Shown here: positions 24,883 to 36,800 of the stretch, in pieces
Position numbering within the stretch: position 1 is the stretch's first letter
Layout of the letters: each line of letters starts with the position of its first letter
Source of the DNA: Fimbriimonadaceae bacterium
GTDB taxonomy: Bacteria > Armatimonadota > Fimbriimonadia > Fimbriimonadales > Fimbriimonadaceae
Reading direction: 5' to 3'
DNA length: 64,000 nt
Assembly: GCA_025934835.1 (NCBI GenBank)
Contig: JAICWL010000003.1
Coordinates: 1 to 64,000, forward strand
Made by a program: the position numbers and the translations under genes
Notes under the pieces: generated by a model
The model's input: the letters and a program-made list of their open reading frames with translations, nothing else
The model's database searches: none
Told to the model about the DNA's origin: nothing

Positions 24883-26022
24883 TTATTTCCTAGGACGCCG
24901 CAATTGCAGGTCCAGCGTCAGTCTGCTTCGAGAGCGGCCCAGCAGGCTTGTCCAGTACGTCGTGGAAAGAATCGTGCTCGAAGCCTTTACGAGCACCCGG
25001 CTGGCGGTGCTTCCCGCCGCGTTCGAGTTGACCGTGTATACCCCTGAGAGGGCCGGGTCGACCGTGCTGAAGCCGGCGTAGGACAGCTTCGAGCCGTCGT
25101 CGTTGAACGAGGGGCCCACCTCCAGAAGATCGGCTGTGTTCGTGACCTGGGTTACGTTCGCACCCGTTGAGCTGATCGTGTAGAGATCGACGCTCGAACC
25201 GTCGGTCGAAGCTCCCGAGAACGCGATCTTCGAGCCGTCGCGGCTATAGGAGGGCTGCCTCTCGTCCAGATTCGGCGTGTTGGTGATCTGCTGCATCCCG
25301 GTGCCGTCCAGCCGGATCGTATAAATGTCCCCGAAGTCCGGATTCAATTTGGTGTACACGGCGCGGTTGCCGTCCGGGCTGAGGGTGAAATCTTCGGCGT
25401 CGTCCAGGATAACGGCCGTCGATCCGCCAATCGGCGTTTCGTACAGATGCGGGGTGGGGTCCGGATCCTGCGTGGCATTGAAGATGACCGTGTGACCGTT
25501 CGGCGTCACCTGTATCCCGAAGACGTTCGAGAAGGTTGGAGACAGAAGCGTCTTCGCGCCGACATTGGTAAGCGAGCTGTTCGAGTAGATGCCGTAGTTG
25601 CCGCCGCTGACGGGCTGGAAGGCGAACACAACCCTCGCATTCGCTGCAGCGTCGGGCGCCGAGTTCGGACCGAATGCTGCAAACTGAGCGCCAAGCGTTC
25701 CGAAAAGGGTGTCGTTCGCGCCGTTCGGATCGATGTGCCTGATCTCTGCCGTGACATTGTCCGAAGCGATGTCCGAGTAGAAAATTGTGTTCGGCGGGAG
25801 CGTTCCCATTGTCCCCGAAGTCGTCGACGTGGTGGAGGTCGTGGAGGTCGTGGACGTCGTGCTCGTTGTAGAAGTCGTGCTGGTGGTCGATGTCGTCGAG
25901 GTGGTGCCACCCGTGGCCGATACGGTTCCTCCCGCGCCTCCGCATCCGATCACGACCGCGGCAGCAGCGACTGCGATCGCTCCGATGAATCCGTTCAGCC
26001 CTTTCCAACTCGATGGTTTCAT
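24883..26022 (-). CDS. TolB/WD40-like beta-propeller lipoprotein
   Basis: 379 aa from ATG 26022 (SD GGGAG 5-6 nt upstream), not the track's 26064. Signal peptide with lipobox VIGC (Cys about 35), then a Ser/Thr stalk made of ten Thr-Thr-Ser units, then a propeller with TolB-like blades: LSPDGNRAVYTK, DIYTIRLDGTGMQQITNTPNLDERQPSYSRDGSKIAFSG, VDLYTISSTGANVTQVTNT. It would be a surface- or periplasm-anchored propeller held off the membrane by a probably glycosylatable stalk. The last 20 residues are basic and odd (RSRSRLTLDLQLRRPRK). No Tol/Pal partner nearby, so a real TolB role is unlikely. Confidence 0.85.
   Translation of the reverse strand: MKPSSWKGLNGFIGAIAVAAAAVVIGCGGAGGTVSATGGTTSTTSTTSTTSTTSTTSTTSTTSTTSTTSGTMGTLPPNTIFYSDIASDNVTAEIRHIDPNGANDTLFGTLGAQFAAFGPNSAPDAAANARVVFAFQPVSGGNYGIYSNSSLTNVGAKTLLSPTFSNVFGIQVTPNGHTVIFNATQDPDPTPHLYETPIGGSTAVILDDAEDFTLSPDGNRAVYTKLNPDFGDIYTIRLDGTGMQQITNTPNLDERQPSYSRDGSKIAFSGASTDGSSVDLYTISSTGANVTQVTNTADLLEVGPSFNDDGSKLSYAGFSTVDPALSGVYTVNSNAAGSTASRVLVKASSTILSTTYWTSLLGRSRSRLTLDLQLRRPRK
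25816..25905 (-). repeat. ten 9-bp coding repeats (Thr-Thr-Ser)n
   Basis: Ninety bases encode (TTS)10 in the stalk of the propeller lipoprotein. Codons vary (TCG/AGC/TCC/TCT, ACG/ACC/ACA/ACT), so the repeat is conserved at protein level more than at DNA level. Confidence 0.85.
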
Positions 26023-26089
26023 AGTTCTCCCATAGTCCCCGCAGGCGTGGACAAACCACAGCACAGACGATTTGTGAAGCCTCTCAGGT

Positions 26090-26902
26090 TCATTGACGAT
26101 CCTGAAGCGCCCCGTATAGCTCCGGCCTTCGGCACGCCATTACATCGATCTCGTACTTGCCCGGTATGTTGACCACGCGCTTGTTGCGCGCGGCCGCCAA
26201 GTCGACATCCGCCCAGATCGTTTCTTCGCCGGCGCCAGCCGCTGCGAGCACGTGTCCACTCGGATCGATGATCTTGCTGAGCCCGATAAACTCGAATCCG
26301 TTCTCTTTTCCCACTCTGTCGCATGTCGCCACGAAGACGCCGTTTTCTGCTGCCCGCGCAATAGCGATGTGCTCCGCCGAAGTCTCGGCGCCCTTGGGCC
26401 AATTCGTCGGCAGCACGATCAACTCCGCCCCCGCGAGCGCAAGAGCGCGGCTCGCCTCCGGAGGACGGAGATCGTAGCAAATCAGAATCCCGATGCGGCC
26501 AAGCTTCGTATCAAAAACGTTCAGCTCGTCACCGGCCCGCACGAATCGGTCCAAGCCGAGATGGGGCAAGTGGACTTTGCGGTAGAAGCGCGGCTCTCTT
26601 CCAGGCTCCAAAAGGGCAGCGCCGTTGAAGTTGTGTGAGCCGCAACGCTCCGCAAACCCGACGACGGCGAGAATACCGAGCCTGTTACACGCAGACTGCA
26701 TCGGCTCGATCGCATCCCGCTCGATTCCAAGCGTATCCGCTTCCGACTGACTGTCCACGCAATACCCGGTCAGGTAAGCCTCGGGGAAAACGGCCAAATC
26801 GACGGAGTTCGCCGCAAGCTCCTCGAGCTTGGCGACGGCTTTGCTCAGGTTCGCCTGGGGATCGCGAAAGCTCACGTCGGCTTGAACGCAGGCAATGCGC
26901 AT
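26090..26902 (-). CDS. carbon-nitrogen hydrolase (nitrilase superfamily)
   Basis: Amidase of the nitrilase fold, 270 aa. The Glu-Lys-Cys triad is visible: E41 in VFPEAYLTGY, K109 in FYRKVHLPHL and C142 in ILICYDLRPPE. The alpha-beta-beta-alpha sandwich covers the whole chain. LPHLGLDRFVRAGDEL and VLPTNWPKGAE resemble predicted amidohydrolases of the omega-amidase/N-carbamoyl type; substrate unknown. No SD; TAAACT lies 6 nt upstream of ATG 26902. sdhC is upstream on the same strand, 19 bases away, but the promoter element lies in that gap. Confidence 0.93.
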   Translation of the reverse strand: MRIACVQADVSFRDPQANLSKAVAKLEELAANSVDLAVFPEAYLTGYCVDSQSEADTLGIERDAIEPMQSACNRLGILAVVGFAERCGSHNFNGAALLEPGREPRFYRKVHLPHLGLDRFVRAGDELNVFDTKLGRIGILICYDLRPPEASRALALAGAELIVLPTNWPKGAETSAEHIAIARAAENGVFVATCDRVGKENGFEFIGLSKIIDPSGHVLAAAGAGEETIWADVDLAAARNKRVVNIPGKYEIDVMACRRPELYGALQDRQ

Positions 26903-26908
26903 GCGGCG

Positions 26909-26914
26909 AGTTTA
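26909..26914 (-). promoter_or_regulatory. -10-like hexamer for the nitrilase gene
   Basis: TAAACT, spacer CGCCGC (6 nt), ATG 26902. Confidence 0.5.
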
Positions 26915-26921
26915 CTGCTTT

Positions 26922-29054
<2,133 letters not shown>

Positions 29055-29059
29055 CCCAA

Positions 29060-29093
29060 CGGCGGGCGGCCGAAAGAATCCTGCCGCCCGCCG
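29060..29093. terminator. GC-rich stem-loop between eno and flgE
   Basis: CGGCGGGCGGC (29060-29070) and GCCGCCCGCCG (29083-29093) form a perfect 11-bp stem with a 12-nt loop (CGAAAGAATCCT). It lies between convergent gene ends and again lacks a T-run on either side. Confidence 0.65.
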
Positions 29094-29105
29094 ACCAAGC
29101 ACGGC

Positions 29106-30440
29106 CTACCGCTTGATGTTAATCAGGTCCTGAAGCATCTCGTCAACCGTCGTGACGACCTTCGTGTTGGCTTGGAAGCCACGCTGCGTGATGATCAGGT
29201 CCGTGAACTCGTTGCCGAGATCCACGTTGGACTGCTCGAGGAAACCGGAGTTCACCGCTCCACGTCCGCCGGATCGAGGCGAGCCTACGACGGCCAGGCC
29301 GGAGTCGTCGGTGTTCCGCCACAGGTTGTTGCCAGTTCGCTCGAGACCACCCGGGTTCGAGAAAATGCTCATCGCAAGCATGCCCAGGGGCCGAGTCAGG
29401 CCGTTCGTGAACAGTCCGGTAAGCACGCCGTCCAAGCCGATCGAAAAGCTTTGCAGCGATCCGGGCGGGAAGCCGTTCTGGTCCTTGAGGTTCACCTGCG
29501 TGTCCGTCTGAAGTTGGCCGATCTGGCTAAAATCGACGCCGATCGAAAAGGTCGGAGCGCCGTTCGAGCCCGGCACATTGAACTTGTTGAGCGTCGGCTG
29601 ATTGTTCGCTCCGGGTGGCAGCGAGGTTACAAGCTGACCGGAGGCATCGAAATACAGCCTCTCGTTCCCGGCATCCGAAGAGCTTCCGATCTGGTTCGCC
29701 GGCGCGGGAGCGCCGTTGTAAACCGTCCAGTCCCAGGCGTTAGTCGCACCAGCCGGCCAGCCTGCCGGAGGAGGATTCCCAGATGACGGGTTGTAAGACT
29801 GGTGGTTCGCGAACTCCATCGTGAGGTCGTGAGAGCCGCCCAAAGAGTCGTACACCCTCGCCTGCGACGTCCAGGAGTCGGTCGGCGCCGCCGTGGCGCT
29901 CAAGTTGCCGGCCATGGTCATTTGCGTGGTCTGCTGTACGGCGCTCAGCGCACCGAGAGGCACGTTGATCGCGTTCGCGGGTCCGATCGGCTTCGTCGTG
30001 TCGATATTGCCGTTCGCGTCGGCTTTCCATCCGAGCACGCGCTCGCCGGTGGCCGTATGCACGAGGTCGCCCTGTGCGTCCAGGTCGAACGCGCCGTCAC
30101 GTGTGTACGCTACTCGGTCGCCATTGGAGACCATGAAGTATCCGTTCCCTTGGATCGCGAGGTCCGTCGGGCGGTTCGTGGCGTTGAGCGAGCCCTGTTC
30201 TATGTTCGTGTCCGTGCCGCCGATGAGCACGCCCAGACCGAATTGGATCGGATCGGTTCCCCCGAGGTCGGTCGAAGGCCGGCCCGCGCCTCGTATAGTT
30301 TGGGCAACCATATCCTGGAACGTAACCCTCGAGCCTTTGTAGGCGGTCGTGTTGACGTTCGCGAGATTGTTGCCAATGACGTCCATGCGCGTTTCCTGCG
30401 CCTTCATGCTGGCCACGCCAGCGAGCATTGCCTGAAGCAT
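29106..30440 (-). CDS. flgE: flagellar hook protein FlgE
   Basis: Structural protein of the flagellar hook, exported by the flagellar type III system. 444 aa. The N-terminal rod/hook consensus (MLQAMLAGVASMKAQETRMDVIGNNLANVNTTAYKGSRVTFQD in parts) and the C-terminal heptad region (GFLEQSNVDLGNEFTDLIITQRGFQANTKVVTTVDEMLQDLINIKR in parts) bracket a central D1/D2 domain with GYFMVSNGDRVAYTRDGAF. SD AAGGAAC precedes ATG 30440. It is the last gene of the fliK-flgD-TIGR02530-flgE run, separated from its neighbour by 117 bases holding a small hairpin. Confidence 0.97.
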   Translation of the reverse strand: MLQAMLAGVASMKAQETRMDVIGNNLANVNTTAYKGSRVTFQDMVAQTIRGAGRPSTDLGGTDPIQFGLGVLIGGTDTNIEQGSLNATNRPTDLAIQGNGYFMVSNGDRVAYTRDGAFDLDAQGDLVHTATGERVLGWKADANGNIDTTKPIGPANAINVPLGALSAVQQTTQMTMAGNLSATAAPTDSWTSQARVYDSLGGSHDLTMEFANHQSYNPSSGNPPPAGWPAGATNAWDWTVYNGAPAPANQIGSSSDAGNERLYFDASGQLVTSLPPGANNQPTLNKFNVPGSNGAPTFSIGVDFSQIGQLQTDTQVNLKDQNGFPPGSLQSFSIGLDGVLTGLFTNGLTRPLGMLAMSIFSNPGGLERTGNNLWRNTDDSGLAVVGSPRSGGRGAVNSGFLEQSNVDLGNEFTDLIITQRGFQANTKVVTTVDEMLQDLINIKR

Positions 30441-30505
30441 AGTTGTTCCTTCCCTATCAGGCAGCAGGCGTTAGCGTCGCCACTTCCGGGCTCCGCTTCG
30501 CGCTT

Positions 30506-30523
30506 CCCAGGTTCGAGCCTGGG
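30506..30523 (-). other. small perfect hairpin upstream of flgE
   Basis: CCCAGG-6 nt-CCTGGG (loop CTCGAA on the transcript strand), within the 117-base gap between the TIGR02530 gene and flgE. Could be a processing or attenuation element; its sequence resembles a tRNA T-arm but no tRNA is present. Confidence 0.35.
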
Positions 30524-30557
30524 TCCTGCGCATCGATGCTGCCTTCGTTAGTTGCCG

Positions 30558-30926
30558 TCACACGATGACGGCGCTGTCGATATTTGTAAAAACTTGGTCC
30601 TTCAAGTTTCCTTTGTCCACGGCCGTGATCACCGTGCGATTCTTGACGCTGACTACCAGCGCCACGTCGTCTACCATGACGAGCGATTCTTTCGCTCCCT
30701 TTGCCGCGGCTCGATCGACACCGCTCACCACCCGATCCCAGGCCGATTTGTCCAGCTCGATGTTTCGGCTTTCCAGGCGCGTTTTCGCGTGCCCGCTCAC
30801 CTTGAGCTGGTCTTGCAGCAGACCTTCGAAGTCCGAGCTGCCGGTTTTGGCCGGCTGAACGGCCGGGTTTTGGACCCGTTGCGCCTGCAACAGGTCTTGA
30901 ATCTTGGTGTTGTCGATTCGACTCAT
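30558..30926 (-). CDS. flagellar operon protein (TIGR02530 type)
   Basis: 122-aa cytoplasmic protein of the family found between flgD and flgE in many Gram-positive and deep-branching flagellar operons. The conserved core is visible: FEGLLQDQL, SGHAKTRLESRNIELDKSAWDRV, GAKESLVMVDDVALVVSVKNRTVITAVD and FTNIDSAVIV. Its biochemical role is not established; position suggests a hook-assembly accessory. Lies 29 bases downstream of flgD. Confidence 0.9.
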   Translation of the reverse strand: MSRIDNTKIQDLLQAQRVQNPAVQPAKTGSSDFEGLLQDQLKVSGHAKTRLESRNIELDKSAWDRVVSGVDRAAAKGAKESLVMVDDVALVVSVKNRTVITAVDKGNLKDQVFTNIDSAVIV

Positions 30927-30955
30927 GGCTTGTAGAAGCGAAGTCCGCGCCTTCC

Positions 30956-31573
30956 TTAGCTCCCGATCTTCTGCAAGCTCGAGACGGCTACGCTGACTGT
31001 TTTGCCATCGCTATTGTGCACATCTGCCACCGCCTGACCGTTGATCATCTCTACGGAGATGACAGGGCCGCTCACGGTGATCGTTTGGCCGTTCGCGTCG
31101 AGCCCGACCGCCTTCACGTTCTTTCCGATGAGGTCGGTGAAGTTGTTGATGCTTTGATCCGGCTGAACGTTTTGCAGAGAGCCCATGGTGACATCGGCGA
31201 TGCCGCCGTCAGCCTCCTGGACGCCTAGGTAGTACACGCCGTTCTTTACCGAGATTCGACTGACGACCCCGGTCACAAGCGACGCTTGCCCGCTAGAGCT
31301 GTCTGTCATCGGCTGAACGGCGGTGACCGTCTTGCCCATGAGCTGCTGCGCCTGCTGGAGCTGCGAGGACTTGATCAGGTTATCCAGTCCCTGCACCTGT
31401 CCAAGCTGCGCCATCTGGGCGAAGAAGTCTCTGTCGTTCATCGGATCGAGCGGATCCTGGTTTTCGAGCTGCACCGTCAGGAGCTGCATGAACTGCTCCA
31501 TATTCAGCTCCGAAGGGTTTGTCGTCGTCGCCGTCGGATTCGCGGCGGAGTTCGCCAAGCTAATAGGTGACAT
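30956..31573 (-). CDS. flgD: flagellar hook assembly/capping protein FlgD
   Basis: Scaffold cap for hook polymerisation. 205 aa. The conserved N-terminal FlgD region is NMEQFMQLLTVQLENQDPLDPMNDRDFFAQMAQLGQVQGLDNL (in parts), followed by the QQLMGKTV segment and a C-terminal beta domain with two Tudor/Fn-like halves ending SSLQKIGS. Starts 9 bases after fliK. Confidence 0.95.
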   Translation of the reverse strand: MSPISLANSAANPTATTTNPSELNMEQFMQLLTVQLENQDPLDPMNDRDFFAQMAQLGQVQGLDNLIKSSQLQQAQQLMGKTVTAVQPMTDSSSGQASLVTGVVSRISVKNGVYYLGVQEADGGIADVTMGSLQNVQPDQSINNFTDLIGKNVKAVGLDANGQTITVSGPVISVEMINGQAVADVHNSDGKTVSVAVSSLQKIGS

Positions 31574-31582
31574 ATCGGTTTC

Positions 31583-33010
31583 CTATATCCACACGTCCAC
31601 CCCGCCGATCTTTCGATAGGCTTGGAGGACCGTCGCCGTCCTTGTTGGAGCGCTCTGCGCCTCCCGAGAATTTGAGCCCGCCCGAGCTTGAGTCGACTGC
31701 TGATTCTGAGCGCCGGGCTGCGAGCTTCCCTGCCTGGGTGCGAACTGCGCCGAGTTGCCCGAAGACCGACTCGAAACGTCGACCTGGCCGAGGCTCAACC
31801 CCTTGCTCTGAAGCGCTGCGGCAAGCTGTGGCCGGCTTTGAGCCAGCGCGTCCCGCACCTGGTCGTTGCTCGTCACAATGCTCGCGTCGACCGTCGATTC
31901 GATCTTGCGGATCGTCACCGTCATCGACCCGAGCCCGGGTGGCTCGAGATGAACGACGACACCGTCGCGCGTCCTAGATGCCGCCAGAAGCTCGATCCGG
32001 TCCGCCACCTGCTGCACCACCTGGTTTCGGTCGACTGCGATAGGCGGCGCGCTCTTGGCTACAGGCGCCGAGGCCTCCAATTTCACGGGCTGCTGGGCCT
32101 GAGCCGTATTCGACCCTGAGCCACCCTGGTCCGGGTCCCGCGAGCCAGACTTGGCATCACTCGGACCGTCTGCCAGCGCGACTTTAGCCGCCGAGGTGTC
32201 GATCTTGATTTCGACACCCTTCTCCTTGGGAGCCGGATCGCCGCCCTTCTCCGCCGGCGCCAGAGGCTGAGGCCCCGCGTCTGCGGGGGAGGAGTTTACG
32301 GCTGCCGTCGCCTGCTGAGCGACCTTCACGTTGCTGACCGTTTCTGTAGGCTTCGCGGGCATAGGGGGCGCGGCCTGGACGCTCGTCACGATTGCATCGA
32401 GCGGGGGCTGCGCCGCTTTCGCGCCGGATTGCGGTGAAATGCCATCCGTGGCATTCACCGCTGGAGGGGTCGTAATCTGCTTCGCAGAAACTGCGCCGGC
32501 AGCGTTGGGAGCGGCGCTTTCGCTGCCTACAGGTCCGACATTTGTCGTAAGCTTTGGCCCGAGCCCGCCATCGATCGGAATCAGCTTCGGGGGCGACCCG
32601 TCGGGCGTATCCACGAGAAACGGGCCCTGAGGTGGTTGGACGTTTCCAGTCACAGCGGGCGCCGCACCCTGCTGCGCGACCGGTGTCGCGACCTGCGCTG
32701 CTACTACGGGGGGAGCGACGAGAAGCGCCACTGCGGCGGAGATCGTCGCGGCTGTTGCCGGCGTCGGATCCGATGCCTTCTTGGCTGGCTGCGCTAGGTC
32801 CGGGTCTTGCGAGTGAGCTGTCGGCTCTTTCTTCGCTGCCTCCTGCGCCGCCTTGTTTATGCCGGGTGGCGAATCCTTGCCCGGTGGCCCGCTTGCCGCC
32901 GATGCATGGGTCGCCGACAGAACCGATTCGAACCCGGCAACCGGCTGCGAACCGGACAGGGCCGGATCCACAGGCGTCGCCGCGGCGATCGGACTGGGTG
33001 CGATCTGCAT
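31583..33010 (-). CDS. fliK: flagellar hook-length control protein FliK
   Basis: Secreted molecular ruler and export-substrate switch. 475 aa from ATG 33010, which has a strong SD (GGAGGAATTACTATG); the track's 116 extra N-terminal residues are not credible. Long Ala/Pro/Ser-rich, presumably disordered ruler (about 1-320), then the globular C-terminal switch domain (about 330-440) with VQQVADRIELLAASRTRDGVVVHLEPPGLGSMTVTI and RDALAQSRPQLAAALQSKG. First gene of the four-gene flagellar run. Confidence 0.88.
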   Translation of the reverse strand: MQIAPSPIAAATPVDPALSGSQPVAGFESVLSATHASAASGPPGKDSPPGINKAAQEAAKKEPTAHSQDPDLAQPAKKASDPTPATAATISAAVALLVAPPVVAAQVATPVAQQGAAPAVTGNVQPPQGPFLVDTPDGSPPKLIPIDGGLGPKLTTNVGPVGSESAAPNAAGAVSAKQITTPPAVNATDGISPQSGAKAAQPPLDAIVTSVQAAPPMPAKPTETVSNVKVAQQATAAVNSSPADAGPQPLAPAEKGGDPAPKEKGVEIKIDTSAAKVALADGPSDAKSGSRDPDQGGSGSNTAQAQQPVKLEASAPVAKSAPPIAVDRNQVVQQVADRIELLAASRTRDGVVVHLEPPGLGSMTVTIRKIESTVDASIVTSNDQVRDALAQSRPQLAAALQSKGLSLGQVDVSSRSSGNSAQFAPRQGSSQPGAQNQQSTQARAGSNSREAQSAPTRTATVLQAYRKIGGVDVWI

Positions 33011-33126
33011 AGTAATTCCTCCGTGAGGTACCAGCATCATCGGCTTGCAGCACCCGGACGCGTAGGGTAATTCGATCGCGTGCTCCTCGCGTGGGCCAAG
33101 AGCGGCGTCGGAAGGCCGATTTCTGC

Positions 33127-33132
33127 CATACT
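33127..33132 (+). promoter_or_regulatory. -10-like hexamer for the HAD phosphatase
   Basis: CATACT, 7 nt TCTGCCC, ATG 33140; no SD. Confidence 0.45.
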
Positions 33133-33139
33133 TCTGCCC

Positions 33140-33844
33140 ATGCCGCGGGGCTTTTTGCCGACCGATTGCGATGCCGTCCTTTTCGACGTCGATGGCACGC
33201 TGGTCGACAGCCTCGGCATGATCATCCCGGGCTTGGCAGACGCGTTCGAAACGTTCGGCGGACGCCGACCTGAGGAGTCCCTGATCGCGAGCCTTATCGG
33301 GCTCCCGCTTCGCGAGCAAGTAAGGCTCGTGGCGGGCGACGAGCCGACGGACGAACAAGCCGCCGGAATGAAGGCGTACGCGCTAGAACGCTTTGAATCG
33401 TATGTCGACAACGAAAGGTTTTTCGAGCCCGCCATCGAAGCGCTTCGCAAGCTGAAGCGGCGCGGACTCGCCACGGCTCTGGTCACTAGCAAGTGCTCCG
33501 TCGAGCTCGAGCCGTTTCTATCACGATTTCCCGCAGCAGACTCCGTGGACACGGTCGTCTGCTCCTCCAACGTTTCCAAACCCAAACCCGACCCTGAAAG
33601 CGCGCTGCTCGCATGCGAGCGGCTTGGCGTGGCTCCCCATCGAGCCGTCATGATCGGCGACTCAATCTTCGATGCTCGTTGCGCAAGCTCGGCTGGCATA
33701 CCGTTTATCGCGGTGAGCTATGGAGCGGGCACACGCGCCAACCTGCAAGCAGAAGGACCTGTCACCATCTTCGACTCGCCGGAAGAGCTTTTGGCATGGG
33801 CAAAGACCGCCACTCCCGAAATATCATGCCCCGTAAGAAGCTAG
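33140..33844 (+). CDS. HAD phosphatase (phosphoglycolate phosphatase/PpaX-like)
   Basis: 234 aa from ATG 33140 (MPRGFLPTDCDAVLFDVDGTLVDSLG); the track start is 20 residues upstream. Motif I FDVDGTLVDS, small C1 helical cap (about 30-95), motif II VTSKC, motif III KPKPDPESALL and motif IV IGDSIFDARCASSAG are intact. Similar in layout to Gph and PpaX. The last 19 bases overlap the start of the following gene. Substrate not predictable. Confidence 0.92.
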   Translation: MPRGFLPTDCDAVLFDVDGTLVDSLGMIIPGLADAFETFGGRRPEESLIASLIGLPLREQVRLVAGDEPTDEQAAGMKAYALERFESYVDNERFFEPAIEALRKLKRRGLATALVTSKCSVELEPFLSRFPAADSVDTVVCSSNVSKPKPDPESALLACERLGVAPHRAVMIGDSIFDARCASSAGIPFIAVSYGAGTRANLQAEGPVTIFDSPEELLAWAKTATPEISCPVRS

Positions 33845-36800
33845 ATTCACCTACACCGACTCTTGAAACACCCGAAACCGAACCCGCAAAAACAGCGACC
33901 CGCAGGACGAGGGCGAAGACGCCCGAGCCCACTCCCGCGCCTGTCGTAGAAGAGCCGAAGACCAAATCCCGAGCTCGCACCGCAAAGCCCAAGGCAGAAC
34001 CGGTCGCTGACAAGGAGAAGGCTCCTCGGCGCGCGAAGGCGAAATCTGCGGTCGAGCCCGAAAAGCCCGAGCTGGAATACTTCGGAGACGTCGCGGTGCT
34101 GTTCCGTTCCCGCGCGGTGGGAAGGGTAGCGGCCTCACCGAGCGCAGAAGAAGCGCCAGTGGCTGCCGAGCCTGAGCAGCAGTACACCTGGGAAGCCGAC
34201 GAGCTGCCGGTTCCGATTTGGCGCCCGTTGAAATCGAACGGACGCCCGGCGGCCGTCGCCGAGGACGCGCCCAACCTGGCTCCGAGGCGCTCCCGAAGAC
34301 GCCGCCGGAAGGATCAGCCCGAGCACGACTCCGTGCCCGCCCGGGCATCGATCGAAGAAGATTTCATCGAGCACGAGCAGCCGGCGGCAAGGCCCCAGGC
34401 TCAGCGCGGCAGGGCGATCCCCGAGCCCCCGTCCAAGCCGCCCATCCCGATTCCGGACGAAGCGCCTCAGGTCGTCTTGAGGGAAGGAATCCCGACGATA
34501 GTGCGGGATCACCGGGTTTATCCTCCGATCCTATTCTTCGGCAGCCCGTCCGACGAACGCCGTGCCGAAACCGTGCTCGACGAGCTGAAAATGGCCGTCG
34601 AAGCCGGGGTGCATATCCACAGCTTCCTCGTGGATCTGGACGTGGAGGCATCCGCCGTCGATGCGAGCGTTGCGTTTGCATCGTACATGCTCGCCCAGAC
34701 GGTCGGCGCCGACCCGGAGAGCCAGGTTGTGTTCCGCATCGCCTTCGTGGCGCCGCGCAACTGGGAAGATCGTTATCCGGACGCGAAGTACGTCACTTCG
34801 CTCGGCGAGCTTGCCGAGCCCAGCGTGTGCGACAACCGCTATTGGGCCACGGCTACCGAGTGCCTGGAGAAGCTTGTTCGTCAACTCCGAGCCCTTCCCT
34901 TGCGAGACCACATCCTCGGCATTCATCTCGAGCGGGGCGAGTGGTTCTACACGGAGAGCCAGGGATACGACACCTCCCGCGCAGCCTTGCACGGCTTCCG
35001 TGACTGGGCGCGAACTCGTTACTCGGGCGACGAGGTCACCCTTCGCGCGTCCTGGTTCGACGGAGACATTCGTTTCGACACGATCCAAATTCCGCCCTTC
35101 GAACCGGAAGGCGCCGAGGGGGAAAAGTTCGTGCGGTCGTCGCGCAAGCAGCGCCGCACCGTCGATTACCATCTGTTCCTCAGCGACGCCACCGTTCAGC
35201 GCATCAGCGACCTCGCGTATTCGATCAAGGCGGCCAGCGAGGGGTACTTCCTCGTCGGCTGCAGCTACGGCTATACGTTCGAGTGGTCCCACCCCAGCAG
35301 CGGGCACCTCGCGCTCGGCAAATTGCTTCGCTGCCAGGAAGTCGATTTCATTGCCGGTCCGCCAAGTTACCGAAATCGTGAGCCGGGCGGCACAGCGCCG
35401 TTCCCATGCCCAATCGACAGCTTCGCATTGAACGGAAAGCTGTACCTCAGCGAAGAGGATTTCAAGACTTCGCTGAGCGTGGGACACGAGCCGGACGACT
35501 TCAACCCCATCATCCGCACGCCGCAGGCTTTGGAAAGTGTCCATTGGCGAGGAGTGGGCGCAGCCCTCGCTCACGCGAGCGGCGTCGAGTGGATGGACCT
35601 TTGGGGCAATGGCTGGCTGAAGACCGCAGGAGTATGGGATCGCGCCGGCAAGGTTCGCGACGCGCTCATCGAGCGCATGGATTCCCCGCTGACTGCCCCC
35701 GAAGTGGCCATCTTCATCGATGAGCGAGCTCTCGCTTACCTGGTGGATTCCAACGCCTTCTCACTTCTCGTGCAGAACGTTCGCGAATCGGTGCTTCGGG
35801 CCGGAGTCAGCGCTGGGTTCTATCTGCTGAGCGACCTGGCTCACCGCGAGAAGTTTCCCGAGAGCAAGCTGTACGTGTTCCTGAATGCTTGGGACATCCG
35901 GCCGGAGCTGCGCGCGGCGATCAAGTCCAGGCTCCAGCGAGATAACAAGGTTCTGTTCTGGCTCTACGCCGCCGGACTCTTCGACGCGGGCCGCGATTCG
36001 CTCGAGCGCGCAAGGGAGGTCACCGGCATAGCGCTGAAGCCCCAGCCGTTTTACAGCAAGGCGGGAACGACCATCTTGAACCGGCGACATCCGCTAAGCG
36101 AAGCGTTTCCCGATCGGTCGCTCATCGGCGGCACAAAGCTCGAGCCGAGCTATTTCGCCATTCCCGAGAACGCGACGGTTCTCGGCGAATACAGTCAGAC
36201 CGGGCTTCCGAGCTTCGTGGTGCGAGAGTTCCGCGAGGGACCGGCAGAGACCCATTGGACGAGCGTTTTCCTCGGTGAGCCGCTCGTAAATCCGGCGCTC
36301 ATCCGCGCTTTGGCGGTTATGGCCGGCGCCCATGTTTGGAACTATCAGGAGGACGTTACGCACGTCCGCCAGCCGTTCCTCACCGTTCACTGTTCGGGAG
36401 CCGGTCCCCGGGCGATCGCGCTGCCCAGCAAGTTCTCGGCTTTCAACATCCTAACGAATACCTGGGCCGCCGTCGATTCGACGAACCTTCGCTTCACCGC
36501 CGTCGATGGTTCGAGCCATATGTTCATGGTCGGTCCGAAGGACGAGCTGAGCCACTTCCTGAACCGGGACACCAGCGGTTCGCTTCGGCTCGAGAGCCTT
36601 CCGCCTCGGGAGCTGAACGTACTCCAAGACAATGCGAACTTCGACGTACCGATCATGCGTCTCGACGAATGGATCGGAAGTGCGGACTCGGACGAAGTCG
36701 CCGACGAGTGGTTCCTCCGGCCGCCGCAGATCGACGATCTCGACCAGCCGGAGGCATCCGATAGTCAAGAAAGGATCGGCCGCCGCAGGAGACGCCGTCG

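Noticed and set aside
25816-25905. CRISPR-like short repeats
   Set aside because: Nine-base in-frame coding repeats without spacers; no cas genes.
24883-26022. Calling the propeller lipoprotein TolB
   Set aside because: Blades are TolB-like but it is a lipoprotein with a Thr/Ser stalk and has no Tol/Pal neighbours.
30501-30530. Possible tRNA on the plus strand (CCCAGGTTCGAGCCTGGG)
   Set aside because: Only a T-arm-like hairpin; no acceptor, D or anticodon arm around it.
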